Positions 34,431 through 42,802 of a DNA stretch of 64,000 nt are shown piece after piece. Source of the stretch: Myxococcaceae bacterium (lineage in GTDB: Bacteria; Myxococcota; Myxococcia; Myxococcales; Myxococcaceae). Position 1 is the first letter of the stretch. Each line of letters opens with the position of its first letter. A model generated the notes under the pieces. The model had not been told where the DNA came from and did not search any database. It saw only the letters and a program-made list of their open reading frames with translations. The DNA lies in assembly GCA_016793095.1 (NCBI GenBank), contig JAEUJQ010000058.1:62001-126000 (forward strand). Reading direction: 5' to 3'. The translations under genes were made by a program, and so were the position numbers.

Positions 34431-35768
34431 TCAATACAGCTTGCGCAGGCGCGCGGCGAAGAAGCCGTCGAAGCCCTCGGGGCCTGGGAGCGTGCGCAGG
34501 TACGCCTGCACCAGCGGCAGCCCCTTCACCCGTGGCGGCTCGGCGGTGAAGTCGGGGTGGCTGCGCAGGAAGAGCTCGACCTGGTCCGGGCCCTCGGTCG
34601 TGTCGGTGGTGCAGACCGCGTAGACGAGCAGGCCGCCGGGCGCGACGTGCCGCTGGCACGCCTCCAGAATCTGCCGCTGCAGCGAGGCGAGGCCGGCGAA
34701 GTCCTTCTCCTGGCGGCGGTAGCGCAGCTCTGGGTGCCGGCGGAGCGTGCCGAGGCCCGAGCAGGGCGCGTCCACCATCACCACGTCGAACTCGCCGAGG
34801 TCGTCTGGCAGCGTCGAGGCGTCGAGGGCGCGCGTCGTCAGGCGCTCCGCGAGGCCCAGGCGCCGGGCCTCGCTCTCGATCTTCGGCAGCTTGTTCGCGT
34901 GCACGTCGAGGGCGAGCACCACGTTCGTCTCGGCCGTGTGGCACGCCTTCCCGCCGGGCGCTGCGCACGCGTCGAGCACCTTCGCGCCGACCGGGAGCTG
35001 GGCGTAGACGCCGACGAGCTGCGCGGCCTCGTCCTGCACCTGCCACAGGCCCTCGGCGTAGCCGAAGAGATCCTCCACGCGGCCCGGGTTCTCCAGCACA
35101 AGGCCGACCGGTGAGACGGCCGTGGGCCTCGCCGCGATGCCGACCTCGGTGAGCTGCGCGAGGAGGCCGTCACGCGAGGTCTTCGAGGTGTTCGCGCGGA
35201 TGACGACGTTCGGCGGCTCGTTGTCGGCCTTCAGCATCGCGGCCGCGCGCTCGGGCCCGAACTGGTGCTGCCAGCGGCGCACGAGCCACTCGGGGTGGCT
35301 CTCGCGCACGGCGAGGCGCTGCACCTCGTCACCGGCGGGCAGGGGCAGCTCCGGCAGCGCCGACAGCTTGCGGAGGATGGCGTTGACGAAGCCCGCCGCG
35401 CGCTCGAGCCCCACCGCCTTGAGCGCGTCCACCGTCTCGCCGACGGCGGCGTGCTTCGGCACCCGCATGAAGAAGAGCTGGTAGGCGCCGAGGCGGAGCG
35501 CGGCGAGCACCTTGTCCTCGATGGAGTCCAGCTTGCGATCGGCCACCGTGGAGAGCGCGTGGTCGAGGGTGAGGAGCCGGCGGGTCGCGCCGTAGCAGAG
35601 CTCGGTGACGAGGCCGGCGTCGCGCGGGTCCTTGGGCTGGAACTCGTCGAGCACCGAGTCGAGCACGACGTTCAGGTACGCGTCGGTCGCGGCGACCCGC
35701 GCCATCACCTGAATCGCCAGCGCGCGGGCCGTCAGCGGCCGCTTCGGAGCCTTCTTCGCCGCGCTCAT
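34431..35768 (-). CDS. rsmB: 16S rRNA m5C967 methyltransferase RsmB
   Basis: 445 residues from ATG 35768. N-terminal NusB-like RNA-binding domain (about 10-145), then the Rossmann-fold NOL1/NOP2/Sun methyltransferase. SAM-binding LDACAAPGGK (about 265-274), catalytic motif VDAPCSGLGT with Cys in position, and YAVCTTDTTEG with the second Cys, where the usual family text is S-T-C-T. It methylates C967 of 16S rRNA. Its start overlaps the upstream AroQ-like gene (ATGA), and fmt lies further upstream, matching the conserved fmt-rsmB neighbourhood. Confidence 0.95.
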   Translation of the reverse strand: MSAAKKAPKRPLTARALAIQVMARVAATDAYLNVVLDSVLDEFQPKDPRDAGLVTELCYGATRRLLTLDHALSTVADRKLDSIEDKVLAALRLGAYQLFFMRVPKHAAVGETVDALKAVGLERAAGFVNAILRKLSALPELPLPAGDEVQRLAVRESHPEWLVRRWQHQFGPERAAAMLKADNEPPNVVIRANTSKTSRDGLLAQLTEVGIAARPTAVSPVGLVLENPGRVEDLFGYAEGLWQVQDEAAQLVGVYAQLPVGAKVLDACAAPGGKACHTAETNVVLALDVHANKLPKIESEARRLGLAERLTTRALDASTLPDDLGEFDVVMVDAPCSGLGTLRRHPELRYRRQEKDFAGLASLQRQILEACQRHVAPGGLLVYAVCTTDTTEGPDQVELFLRSHPDFTAEPPRVKGLPLVQAYLRTLPGPEGFDGFFAARLRKLY

Positions 35769-36700
35769 GCGCCCAGCTTCGCCGCGTACGAGAGCAGCAC
35801 GTGGTCAGACGCCTTCGCGCTGGTGGAGAGCATGAGGAGCACGTCTTCGAGCAGCTCCTTCTGGCCGGGCTCGGTGGCGGCGCCGTGCTGCAGGGCGAGC
35901 CACTGCGTGCGGGCCCAGCGGGCGAACTCCTCGGGCTCGAGCTTCTTGCCGAGCCGCGCGGTGAGCTGGTCCCGCACGAGGGCGCGCGTGAGGGCGCCGG
36001 GCGCGAGGCGCGCCGCGGGCCTGGGCTCGGTGCGACCGATGGACTTGCCGCCGGCCGCCGGCGCCTCGGGGTGTCTGCGGCCGATCGACTTTCCCTTCGG
36101 CGCGGCCTCGGTCGCGGCCGCGGCGGACTTCTTCCGGCCGATCGTCTTGCCGCGCGCGCCCATCCCCGAGACGGACGCGCCGGGCGGGTCTGCGGGTTCG
36201 TCGGCTTCTTCGTGAGCATCTTCCGCGTCGTCGCGGTCCGTCGCGGGGTCCTGGGCGGGCTCGAGGGCCTCCGCGGCGGGCTTTCCGGGCGCGTCGTCGT
36301 CCTTCGCGAGCGCCGCGAGCGCTTTGAAGTAGCCCTCGACGCCCTGACCGTGGAGCTGGCGGTCAACCACCCGCTTGAGCGCGCTCCGGCCACGCGCCTT
36401 CGCTTCATGGTGCAGCTGCACCTCGATGCAGCGCAGGCCCAGCGCCTCCACGGCGTCGGCGAGCGTGAAGGCCACTGGGGCGAGCGAGGACGGGTTGATG
36501 ATGACTCCGCCCAGCCCGTCGCGCCGCTCGAGCAGGGCCTCCACCAGCGCGGCTTCACTGTTCGCGTGGAAGCTCTCGACCTCGAGCCCCAGCTCCTTCG
36601 CGCGCCGCATGAGCTCGGCGTCGAGGTCGCTCAGCTTCCGGCCGAGCACGACGTCGAGGGACAGCAACGGACCATGGAGCACGAGGACGCGTCGGGCCAT
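35765..36700 (-). CDS. AroQ-like pseudoenzyme with GKxIGR repeats
   Basis: 311 residues from ATG 36700. The first 125 residues follow the type II dehydroquinase fold: LVLHGPLLSL for NGPNLN, the helix FHANSEAALVEAL, VIINPSSLAPVAFTLADAV with Asn69 kept, and IEVQL in place of IEVHL. The catalytic Tyr, the two His and the Arg are missing, so it should not make dehydroshikimate. A low-complexity acidic tail with three GK(T/S)IGR repeats (184-189, 203-208, 218-223) and an 80-residue helical domain follow. Its stop overlaps rsmB; fmt precedes it. A structural or regulatory role in the translation operon is inferred. Confidence 0.75.
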   Translation of the reverse strand: MARRVLVLHGPLLSLDVVLGRKLSDLDAELMRRAKELGLEVESFHANSEAALVEALLERRDGLGGVIINPSSLAPVAFTLADAVEALGLRCIEVQLHHEAKARGRSALKRVVDRQLHGQGVEGYFKALAALAKDDDAPGKPAAEALEPAQDPATDRDDAEDAHEEADEPADPPGASVSGMGARGKTIGRKKSAAAATEAAPKGKSIGRRHPEAPAAGGKSIGRTEPRPAARLAPGALTRALVRDQLTARLGKKLEPEEFARWARTQWLALQHGAATEPGQKELLEDVLLMLSTSAKASDHVLLSYAAKLGA

Positions 36701-36706
36701 CCGCCG

Positions 36707-36712
36707 CCTATA
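36707..36712 (-). promoter_or_regulatory. Candidate -10 element, leaderless start
   Basis: TATAGG on the minus strand, six bases before ATG 36700; no ribosome site. Confidence 0.45.
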
Positions 36713-36720
36713 GCAGCACC

Positions 36721-36810
36721 GGTTGACGATTTCGGCGAACGAGTTCGCGCCTCTGCGCAGCCGGTTGACGATTCCCGCCCCGCTCGTCAACCCGGCGCGA
36801 ATCGTCAACC
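36721..36810. repeat. Clustered GTTGACGA/TCGTCAAC boxes
   Basis: Four copies of a 7-11 base box in 90 bases: GGTTGACGATT at 36721 and 36763, GTCAACC at 36786 and its exact complement AATCGTCAACC at 36800. They sit upstream of the AroQ-like gene and form an inverted arrangement with 11-16 base spacers. Likely operator sites for one regulator; orientation differs from the BirA site near bioB. Confidence 0.65.
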
Positions 36811-36916
36811 CTCCCCGGAGAGCGAGCAGCGCTGAGCCCCAGAAGCTCGAGCCGGGTGCCTCGCTGCGCGGGTGCGCCACAGGTCGCCGGCGTCGGCAAC
36901 CCGGCGCTGTAAACCC

Positions 36917-37849
36917 TCAGGCCGGCGCGAACGGCCTCGAGCCGGCCGCGAGCTTCTTGCCGGCGAGGAACTCCTGGGCCGTCATCACCCGCTTGCCCTC
37001 GAGCTGCACCGAGGTGAGCAGCAGCGAGCCCTCGCCACACGCGACCTCGATGCCCACCGGTGCGGCCGAGAGCACCGTGCCCGGCTCGCCACGCCCGCGA
37101 GCGACCGTCGCCGCGTGCACCTTGAAGAGCGCCCCGTCGAGCTTCGTGAAGGCCCCCGGCCACGGGGTGAAGGCGCGCAGCCGCCGCTCGAGCACCACCG
37201 CGGGCCGGGTCCAGTCGATGGCGCCGTCCTCCTTCTTGATCATCGGGGCCATCACCACGCCCTCCGACGCCTGCGGCACCGGCGCGAGCTCACCCGCGAG
37301 GTAGGGTGGCAGGGCGCGACGCAGGACCGCTCCTCCCAGGCTGGCGAGGGCGTCGTGCAGCGTGGCCGAGGTGTCGGTGGGGCCGATGGGCAGCTCCGCG
37401 CGATCGATGACCGGGCCCGTGTCCATGCCCTCGTCCATCTTCATCAGGCAGACGCCGGTCTTCGTGTCACCCGACGCAATGGCCCACTGGATCGGCGCCG
37501 CGCCGCGGAACCGCGGCAGCAGCGACGCGTGCACGTTCACGCACCCGTGCCCCGGCGCCTCGAGGACGTCCTTCGGAAGGATCTTCCCGTACGCGGTCAC
37601 CACCGCGACGTCGGCGTTGAGCGCGCGCAGCTCGTCCGCGAAGCTGGTGCCGCGGAGCTTCACCGGCTGGAGCACCGGCAGGTGCTGCGCGAGCGCGAAC
37701 GCCTTGACCGCCGAGAACTGCAGCTCCTGGCCCCTCCCCTTCGGCTTGTCCGGCTGGGTGACGACGGCGACGACCTCGCCGAGCCCGAGGCAGGCCTCGA
37801 GCGACCTCACGGCGAACGGGGGCGTACCCATGAACACGATGCGCGGCAT
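36917..37849 (-). CDS. fmt: Methionyl-tRNA formyltransferase
   Basis: 310 residues from ATG 37849 (MPRIVFMGTP). A start at 37861 is possible, but that ATG lies inside TATGGC, a -10-like hexamer seven bases before 37849. Formyl-THF-binding strand and SLLPRFRGAAPIQWAI with the catalytic Asn/His/Asp (VNVHASLLP, GVCLMKMDEGMDTG) are intact. The C-terminal tRNA-binding domain has WTRPAVVLERRLRAFTPWPGAF. It formylates initiator Met-tRNA. rsmB lies two genes downstream on the same strand. Confidence 0.96.
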   Translation of the reverse strand: MPRIVFMGTPPFAVRSLEACLGLGEVVAVVTQPDKPKGRGQELQFSAVKAFALAQHLPVLQPVKLRGTSFADELRALNADVAVVTAYGKILPKDVLEAPGHGCVNVHASLLPRFRGAAPIQWAIASGDTKTGVCLMKMDEGMDTGPVIDRAELPIGPTDTSATLHDALASLGGAVLRRALPPYLAGELAPVPQASEGVVMAPMIKKEDGAIDWTRPAVVLERRLRAFTPWPGAFTKLDGALFKVHAATVARGRGEPGTVLSAAPVGIEVACGEGSLLLTSVQLEGKRVMTAQEFLAGKKLAAGSRPFAPA

Positions 37850-37856
37850 GAACGCC

Positions 37857-37862
37857 GCCATA
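37857..37862 (-). promoter_or_regulatory. Candidate -10 element at fmt start
   Basis: TATGGC on the minus strand, seven bases before ATG 37849; it contains the alternative ATG at 37861. Confidence 0.4.
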
Positions 37863-38005
37863 GCGCAGAGCGCCGCGAGGCGCCCCGTTCGGCCAGCGCT
37901 CGACGCGACTCACCATTTCGGCGCTCGAGGCAGGTCTGCGTTGACCCCGAGGTGCCGGAGGCATACGAGGCACCCACTCACGCCGCACCCACACTGGGGG
38001 TCCGA

Positions 38006-39610
38006 ATGCGCTCGCTGTTCGCTGTCGCTGGCCTGTCGCTGATGCTGGTTCTCGGGGGCTGCAAGGACGACCCGACGACGCCCGAGTACTGGACGAAGCG
38101 GATTGAAGGCGCCAAGGGCAAGAAGGAGAAGCTGAAGGCCATCGAGGACCTGCGCCAGAAGTTCATGAGCCCCGCGATGGTGCCGATGCTGCACGAGCGG
38201 CTGAAGGCCGAGAAGTCGATCGAGGTGAAGCGCGATCTCGCCCGCCTGCTGGGAGAGGCGAAGAGCGAGTCCTCCGTCGAGGCGCTGGCCGACGCCGTGG
38301 TGTGGAGCCCCGCCGACACCGATGAGAAGGCGCTCGACAAAGAGATCGCCAACTCACTCGGGAACCTGGGCAGCGCGAAGGCCGTGCCCACGCTCGTCAA
38401 GCTGCTCAACGTGAAGGACAACTACACGGTGCTTGCGGCGATCGACGCGCTCGGCGACCTGCGCGCTCCCGAGGGCTTCGACGCGCTCAACGGCATCGCG
38501 TCCGACGACACCCAGGAGACCTTCGTCACCAAGAAGGCGATCATCGCCCTCGGGAACATCGGCGACAAACGCGCCGTGCCCACGCTGGTGAAGGCGATGT
38601 TCAAGGAGCGCAAGGGCGTCAGCTTCTACCTGGAGTCGTCCTTCGCGCTGTACCAGATCGGCACCCCCGCGGCCGACGCGCTGGTGCCGGTGCTCGACGG
38701 CTCGGACAAGGAGCTCTACGCGTGGGCAGCCAAGAACAACGTGAAGGACGTGGCGCTGCAGGCGAAGTCGGCCCAGGTGCTCGGCGACCTGCACGACATG
38801 CGGGCTGAGAAGGCGCTGCTGGGCATGCTGAACCCGAAGACCGAGTACGACGACATTCGCGCCATTCTCCAGGGCCGCGCCGCCGACGCGCTGGGCCGCA
38901 TGCGCTCGAAGGCCGCGGTGAAGCCCCTGGCCGCGCTGGTGACCGACGCGAAGACCGACGCCGGCGTCGTGCGGGAGTGCATCTACGCGCTCGTGCGCAT
39001 CGGCAACCCCGAGGGCGTGCCGGCCATCATCACCTTCCTCGGCAAGGCCCCGTACTGGGACGCGCGTGACGAGATCATGCGCGGCATCACCATGATGGGC
39101 ACCGAGAAGGACATTCCGGCCTTCGACAAGGCGACGGCGGAAGAGGCGAAGAAGACGGAGACCGGGTGCAAGGGCGAGGAGGAGTCGCACCCGGACTGCA
39201 AGAACGGCGTGGAGGCCGCGGTGAAGCGCCACGTCGACCGCGTCGCGCAGCACAAGGCCCGGCTGCTGGCGTCCGGCGAGTGCAAGACCGACATCGCCTG
39301 CTGGGCGAAGAAGCTCGACGACCCGAACGACACCGTGCGTGAGCGCGCCGCAGCAGAGGTCGGCCGTTGCAACAAGGCCGAGTTCGCCCCCGAGCTCTTC
39401 AAGCGGCTGAAGGACCAGAACGTCGACGCGCGCCTCTCGATCATCCAGGCGACCGACTGGCTCGTGAACGACAACCCCGAGGCGATGAAGGCCGCGCAGG
39501 CCATCATCCCCGACCTGCAGAAGCAGCTCGCTGAAGAGAAGGGCAAGACGGACTTCGTGAAGATCAACGAAGACCTGCGTCGCCTGCTCGTGCGCATTCA
39601 GCGAGGCTGA
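38006..39610 (+). CDS. HEAT-repeat lipoprotein
   Basis: 534 residues from ATG 38006. The signal ends in lipobox LVLGGC (Cys19). The rest is a solenoid of HEAT/PBS-lyase-type repeats, about 30 residues each, with units such as AVPTLVKLLNVKD, IIALGNIGDKRAVPTLVKA and ADALGRMRSKAAVKPLAALV, through about residue 390, then a Cys-bearing helical end (CKGEEESHPDC, CKTDIACWAKKLDD). HEAT solenoids bind proteins; a lipid-anchored scaffold of the outer or inner membrane. No enzyme motif. Function unknown. Confidence 0.85.
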   Translation: MRSLFAVAGLSLMLVLGGCKDDPTTPEYWTKRIEGAKGKKEKLKAIEDLRQKFMSPAMVPMLHERLKAEKSIEVKRDLARLLGEAKSESSVEALADAVVWSPADTDEKALDKEIANSLGNLGSAKAVPTLVKLLNVKDNYTVLAAIDALGDLRAPEGFDALNGIASDDTQETFVTKKAIIALGNIGDKRAVPTLVKAMFKERKGVSFYLESSFALYQIGTPAADALVPVLDGSDKELYAWAAKNNVKDVALQAKSAQVLGDLHDMRAEKALLGMLNPKTEYDDIRAILQGRAADALGRMRSKAAVKPLAALVTDAKTDAGVVRECIYALVRIGNPEGVPAIITFLGKAPYWDARDEIMRGITMMGTEKDIPAFDKATAEEAKKTETGCKGEEESHPDCKNGVEAAVKRHVDRVAQHKARLLASGECKTDIACWAKKLDDPNDTVRERAAAEVGRCNKAEFAPELFKRLKDQNVDARLSIIQATDWLVNDNPEAMKAAQAIIPDLQKQLAEEKGKTDFVKINEDLRRLLVRIQRG

Positions 39611-39623
39611 AGCCCGAAGCGCC

Positions 39624-39863
39624 TCAGGACGGCGGGAGCCTCAGCGCCTGCCGCAGCGCCTCGACCGGCGCTTCGAGGTACTCGTCGTAGCGCACGCTGA
39701 AGAGGTTCGCGGTCTGCTTGCCACGACGGTACGCAGCCCTCAGCCGATCCCAGTAGGCATATATCGGGGGCAGGCCGTGGGGCCGAAAGAGCGCGGCGAA
39801 GGTCAGGATCATCTTGCTGACGCGAAAGCCCTGGTTGCCCAGGGCGAAGGCCTGAAGCTCCAT
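39624..39863 (-). CDS. Hypothetical protein (79 aa)
   Basis: 79 residues from ATG 39863 (MELQAFALGNQGFRVSKM). An upstream in-frame ATG at 39908 would overlap the anti-sigma gene. The sequence is rich in aromatic and basic residues (FRPHGLPPIYAYWDRLRAAYRRGKQ), not a shadow of another gene. No ribosome site is evident. It is last in the ECF sigma/anti-sigma group and could belong to it. I do not recognise a family. Confidence 0.5.
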   Translation of the reverse strand: MELQAFALGNQGFRVSKMILTFAALFRPHGLPPIYAYWDRLRAAYRRGKQTANLFSVRYDEYLEAPVEALRQALRLPPS

Positions 39864-39876
39864 GCCGATGGGGCTG

Positions 39877-40122
39877 TCACGAGCCGAGAACGTCATCGAG
39901 CTTCCCAACAGCGTGCTCGGGCGCGTCTTCGTCGAGCCGGCGCCTGAGCGCCTTCACCACCGCGCCGAACTCGCCGCCGAAGGTCGTGCAGTCCGTGCAG
40001 CCCGCGAGGTGGGCCTCGACCTGCGCCTTCGCGGCCGCGTCGAGGTCGCCGTCGAGGTAGTCAGACAGCTCCTCGAGCACCTCGAAGCACGTGAGCCCGC
40101 CGACCGTCTTTGGAGTGCTCAT
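39877..40122 (-). CDS. Zinc-finger anti-sigma factor
   Basis: 81 residues from ATG 40122, overlapping the sigma-factor stop (ATGA). The ZAS motif is present: LTCFEVLEELSDYLDGDL with a Cys and Asp, then AHLAGCTDCTTF, the H-x3-C-x2-C pattern (His37, Cys41, Cys44 approximately). There is no membrane helix, so it is a soluble anti-sigma that binds the sigma factor encoded just upstream, possibly sensing thiol oxidation or metal through its zinc site. Confidence 0.88.
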   Translation of the reverse strand: MSTPKTVGGLTCFEVLEELSDYLDGDLDAAAKAQVEAHLAGCTDCTTFGGEFGAVVKALRRRLDEDAPEHAVGKLDDVLGS

Positions 40123-40685
40123 CGTCCGGCTCCCTTCTTTACCGCCGCCACCAGGCGAAGCCGCGCACGGTGGAGTCGACTCTTCATCGCTGCCAGCGTC
40201 AAGCCGAGCGCCGCCGCCGTCTCGTCGCCCGACAAGCCCTCGACGTCGCGAAGCTGCAGCACCTCGCGCTCCTCCGGTTCCAGGGAGTCGAGCGCGCGCT
40301 CCATCAACGACCGCTCCTCCAGCCGCTCGGCCAGCGCGAGTGGATCCATCGGGTGGCCCCAGCCCGCGTCAGCGCCGAGCTGCGGCAGGGACTCCATGGG
40401 CTCGTACTCCTTCGGCTCGCCGACACGCCGCCGCCGCTGCATCAACACCTCGCTGCGAGCGATGGCGAACAACCACCCTTTGAGGCTCCCGTCGCCGCGC
40501 CAGGAAGCGAGCTTGCGGTGCGCCGTGAGGAAGGTCTCCTGCAACACGTCCTCGGCGGCTGCGTCGTCCTTCATCAGCCGCCGCGCGAAGCGGTACACCG
40601 GCCCACGCCAGGCCTTCACGAGCGAAGCGAAGGCGGCGGCGTCTCCCGCCACCGCCTGTCTGACGAGCGCGTCGTCGGTCTGCAT
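40119..40685 (-). CDS. ECF-type RNA polymerase sigma factor
   Basis: 188 residues from ATG 40685 (earlier ATG at 40718 possible). Region 2: FASLVKAWRGPVYRFARRLM, DVLQETFLTAHRKL; region 4: LEPEEREVLQLRDVEGLSGDETAAALGLTLAAMKSRLHRARLR. The ZAS anti-sigma gene follows with an ATGA overlap, making an ordinary two-gene sigma/anti-sigma unit. It probably controls its own transcription. A second ECF system of a different type (FecR-linked) is at 10977. Confidence 0.93.
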   Translation of the reverse strand: MQTDDALVRQAVAGDAAAFASLVKAWRGPVYRFARRLMKDDAAAEDVLQETFLTAHRKLASWRGDGSLKGWLFAIARSEVLMQRRRRVGEPKEYEPMESLPQLGADAGWGHPMDPLALAERLEERSLMERALDSLEPEEREVLQLRDVEGLSGDETAAALGLTLAAMKSRLHRARLRLVAAVKKGAGR

Positions 40686-40751
40686 GGGGAGAGACCTTCG
40701 CCCAACCCGGGGCAGCAAGCGAGCGCGGCTGCGCGCGGGGCGAGCGGTGCG

Positions 40752-40958
40752 TCACTTCTTCATCGGGCAGGTGCTGATGCCGAACACGCTGTAGATGGGG
40801 CAGCTGCCGATGAGGCCGGTCGCCAGGGGGATGAGGCCCAGCCAGCCCCAGTTCGTCTGAGGGCCGACGAAGACGACGCTGAGGGCGCCGAGCCCGACGA
40901 TGACGCGCAGGGCGCGGTCGATGGTGCCTTCGTTGGTGGGGAGGATCTTCGCGAGCAT
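40752..40958 (-). CDS. DUF2892 small membrane protein
   Basis: 68 residues from ATG 40958, GGAG seven bases upstream. DUF2892 (YgaP-like) pattern: NEGTIDRALRVIVGLGAL, a helix, then LIGSCPIYSVFGISTCP. It is an inner-membrane protein of about two helices, usually linked to rhodanese/sulfur or redox genes, but no such gene is near. A paralogue with an added signal peptide and linker lies 600 bases upstream on the same strand at 41535. Confidence 0.85.
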   Translation of the reverse strand: MLAKILPTNEGTIDRALRVIVGLGALSVVFVGPQTNWGWLGLIPLATGLIGSCPIYSVFGISTCPMKK

Positions 40959-41534
40959 GGTGTTCTCCGGGGTTGTGCACCGGTGCGGTGCGGGTTCGTC
41001 GGAGAGGATGCAGATCAAGCCGGCGGGGATTCCGGCGGGGTTTCCTAGGGGATTTCGGGCGGCTGGGCACGCGGTGCTTGAAGGATGGCAGAGCGGCCGT
41101 GACGGCCTCGCGGAGCTGCCCGGCGCTGAGGCGAGTGACTGTGAGACGAGGGCTGGGTGGGGCACCGCTCGAGGTGGTCTGACGGCCTTTGACTCGAGGT
41201 GCGGCTGGTCCGGTCCCCTCGGAGCTCTCGGCGAGCTGCGAGAGGGTGCTCCCGGCCCGGGCCAGAACGTCCGAGAGACGCGGGCCCCAGAACGCACGCA
41301 CGTCCCGGGGCGCGGCGTCGGCTCCAGAACGCCCGAGCGCCGGGAACACGGGGCCAGAACGCCCGAGCGCCGGGAACACGGGGCCAGAACGCCAGAACGC
41401 CCTGGTGGCGCGGCGACGGGTCGAGAACGCCCGAGCGCCAGTCCGTCGCCTGCAGGACGCGACCGCTGAACGCACGAACGCCGTGGTCCCCGCGAAGGAA
41501 CCACGGCGCGCGCGCCTCGGCCCAGGAGCGAGCC
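40959..41534. repeat. 576-bp spacer with AGAACG-centred repeats
   Basis: No convincing gene on either strand. It holds a 30-bp tandem repeat (CCAGAACGCCCGAGCGCCGG start, then GAACACGGGG) with copies 41324-41353 and 41354-41383, and at least eight further AGAACG or GAACGC boxes between 41264 and 41485. Lies between two DUF2892 paralogues. Could be an operator array or replication slippage product. Confidence 0.55.
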
Positions 41535-41924
41535 TCAGAAGTTCGTGTCCCATCCGAACGCGTGGTACAGCGGACAGTAGCCGGTCGCGGCCGTCAGCGC
41601 GGGGATGGCGGCGATGCCCAGCAGCGCGCCCGTCCAGCCGGGCATGGGCGCATCGGTCGCGAGCCGGTAGGAGCCGATGCCGATGAGGGTCGCCGCGATG
41701 ACGCCGCGGATGATGCGGTCGAGGGTGCCGACGTTGCGCGGCAAGCCGAAGACGGTCGTGCGGGCCGTGGGCACCGGCTCCGTGGTGCCGAGGAACAGCT
41801 TCGGCGTCTCGAGGCCCAGCGACATCGACGGCAGCAGCGTGGTGGGGGCGTCGAGCTCAGAGGCCTGCGCGACGTTCGACAGAGACACGACTGCCAGGAG
41901 CCCGAAGGCTGCGAGGTGCTTCAT
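41535..41924 (-). CDS. Exported DUF2892-type membrane protein
   Basis: 129 residues from ATG 41924, CCGGAG upstream. A signal peptide (FGLLAVVSLSNVAQA) and a Leu/Ser/Pro-rich linker lead to a DUF2892 domain (RNVGTLDRIIRGVIAATLIGIGSY, a helix, then ATGYCPLYHAFGWDTNF). Paralogue of the 68-residue protein at 40752, with the same NxGTxDRxxR and CPxYxxFGxxT motifs. The added export sequence suggests the N-terminal part faces outside. Upstream on the strand is the pilus-N-domain gene. Confidence 0.8.
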   Translation of the reverse strand: MKHLAAFGLLAVVSLSNVAQASELDAPTTLLPSMSLGLETPKLFLGTTEPVPTARTTVFGLPRNVGTLDRIIRGVIAATLIGIGSYRLATDAPMPGWTGALLGIAAIPALTAATGYCPLYHAFGWDTNF

Positions 41925-42024
41925 GGGAGTTCTCCGGTTCAGAGGCGCCTCGTCCATTCGTGGCGCGTCGTCGGAGGCTCAAGATGCAAGCCAGCCGAAC
42001 GAGGATTCCCGGAATGGAGCGCGC

Positions 42025-42711
42025 TCAGCGCGGGCCGGCGTCAGCGCTGCCTGACGGGGTGACCTCGAGCTGATCGTCCAGCGCGAAGCGGCCCAGCGAC
42101 CTCTGGAGAACCTCCCACAGCAGCCTGCGGTGCTCGGCCTCGCTCACCTTGCCCGTCAGCACCAGCCCGGCCCCGACGTACTTCGCGTTCACCCTGCCCT
42201 TCGCGACGCCCTCGAAGGCGCGCTGCAGCTCCTTCAGCTGCGCCTGCAGCATCTCCTGGGTCCAGGTGAGCTCGAGCGCGCGGGCTTCGACGAGGTCGGT
42301 CTGAAAGAGCGCCTTGAGGGCCTGGCGGCAGGGCTCGACGTGAACGGTGACGGTGAGCTTCACCTCCTCGAGCGGCGTCAGCTTGAGGTCGGGGCACGCC
42401 TTCTGCGCGGCCTGGAGCGCCTTCTCGTCCTGCATCGGCTTCTGCCCGACGCGGATCCGCCAGGCGGCCACCTTGCCCTCGGCGCCGAGCAGCACGACGG
42501 TGCGCCCGGTCTTGAGGCCCGACAGCAACAGCTCGTTCGAGTCAGCGAGCCACTCCACCTGCGCCAGCTTCCGGTCCTCCACCTCTGCCCAGTCGAGGCG
42601 CGGCAGACGAACGAAGCGCTCCTTGCCCGTCTCGACGTCGTGAACCCAGTCAACGGGCCAGGCCAGCGCCGGGGTGGCGACGATGAGCGTGAGCGTGAGG
42701 ACGAGGCGCAC
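42025..42711 (-). CDS. Exported protein with pilus/secretin-N domain
   Basis: 228 residues from ATG 42711. A signal peptide (cleavage after PALA) precedes VRLPRLDWAEVEDRKLAQVEWL then SNELLLSGLKTGRTVVLLGAEGKVAAWRIRV, the T2SS/T3SS/pilus N-terminal domain that begins CpaC-like secretins, but there is no secretin. The rest is a charged alpha/beta region with two BON-like repeats (VNAKYVGAGLVLTGKVSEAEHRRLL). An exported partner of a pilus-type system is possible, none of whose other genes are here. Confidence 0.75.
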   Translation of the reverse strand: MRLVLTLTLIVATPALAWPVDWVHDVETGKERFVRLPRLDWAEVEDRKLAQVEWLADSNELLLSGLKTGRTVVLLGAEGKVAAWRIRVGQKPMQDEKALQAAQKACPDLKLTPLEEVKLTVTVHVEPCRQALKALFQTDLVEARALELTWTQEMLQAQLKELQRAFEGVAKGRVNAKYVGAGLVLTGKVSEAEHRRLLWEVLQRSLGRFALDDQLEVTPSGSADAGPR

Positions 42712-42786
42712 CCGCTCGTCCTACCCGAAAAACCCCATGCCTTTCAGCCCCTTCACGCCGTGCCGGTCGCGCCGGGGCCGATCAGC

Positions 42787-42792
42787 TACACT
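42787..42792 (+). promoter_or_regulatory. Candidate -10 element, leaderless start
   Basis: TACACT, ten bases before ATG 42803, no ribosome site. Confidence 0.45.
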
Positions 42793-42802
42793 CCGGCGAG
42801 CG

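Noticed and set aside
40959..41534. Possible genes in the AGAACG spacer
   Set aside because: All frames are repeat-driven, lack ribosome sites and show no family; treated as a repeat region.
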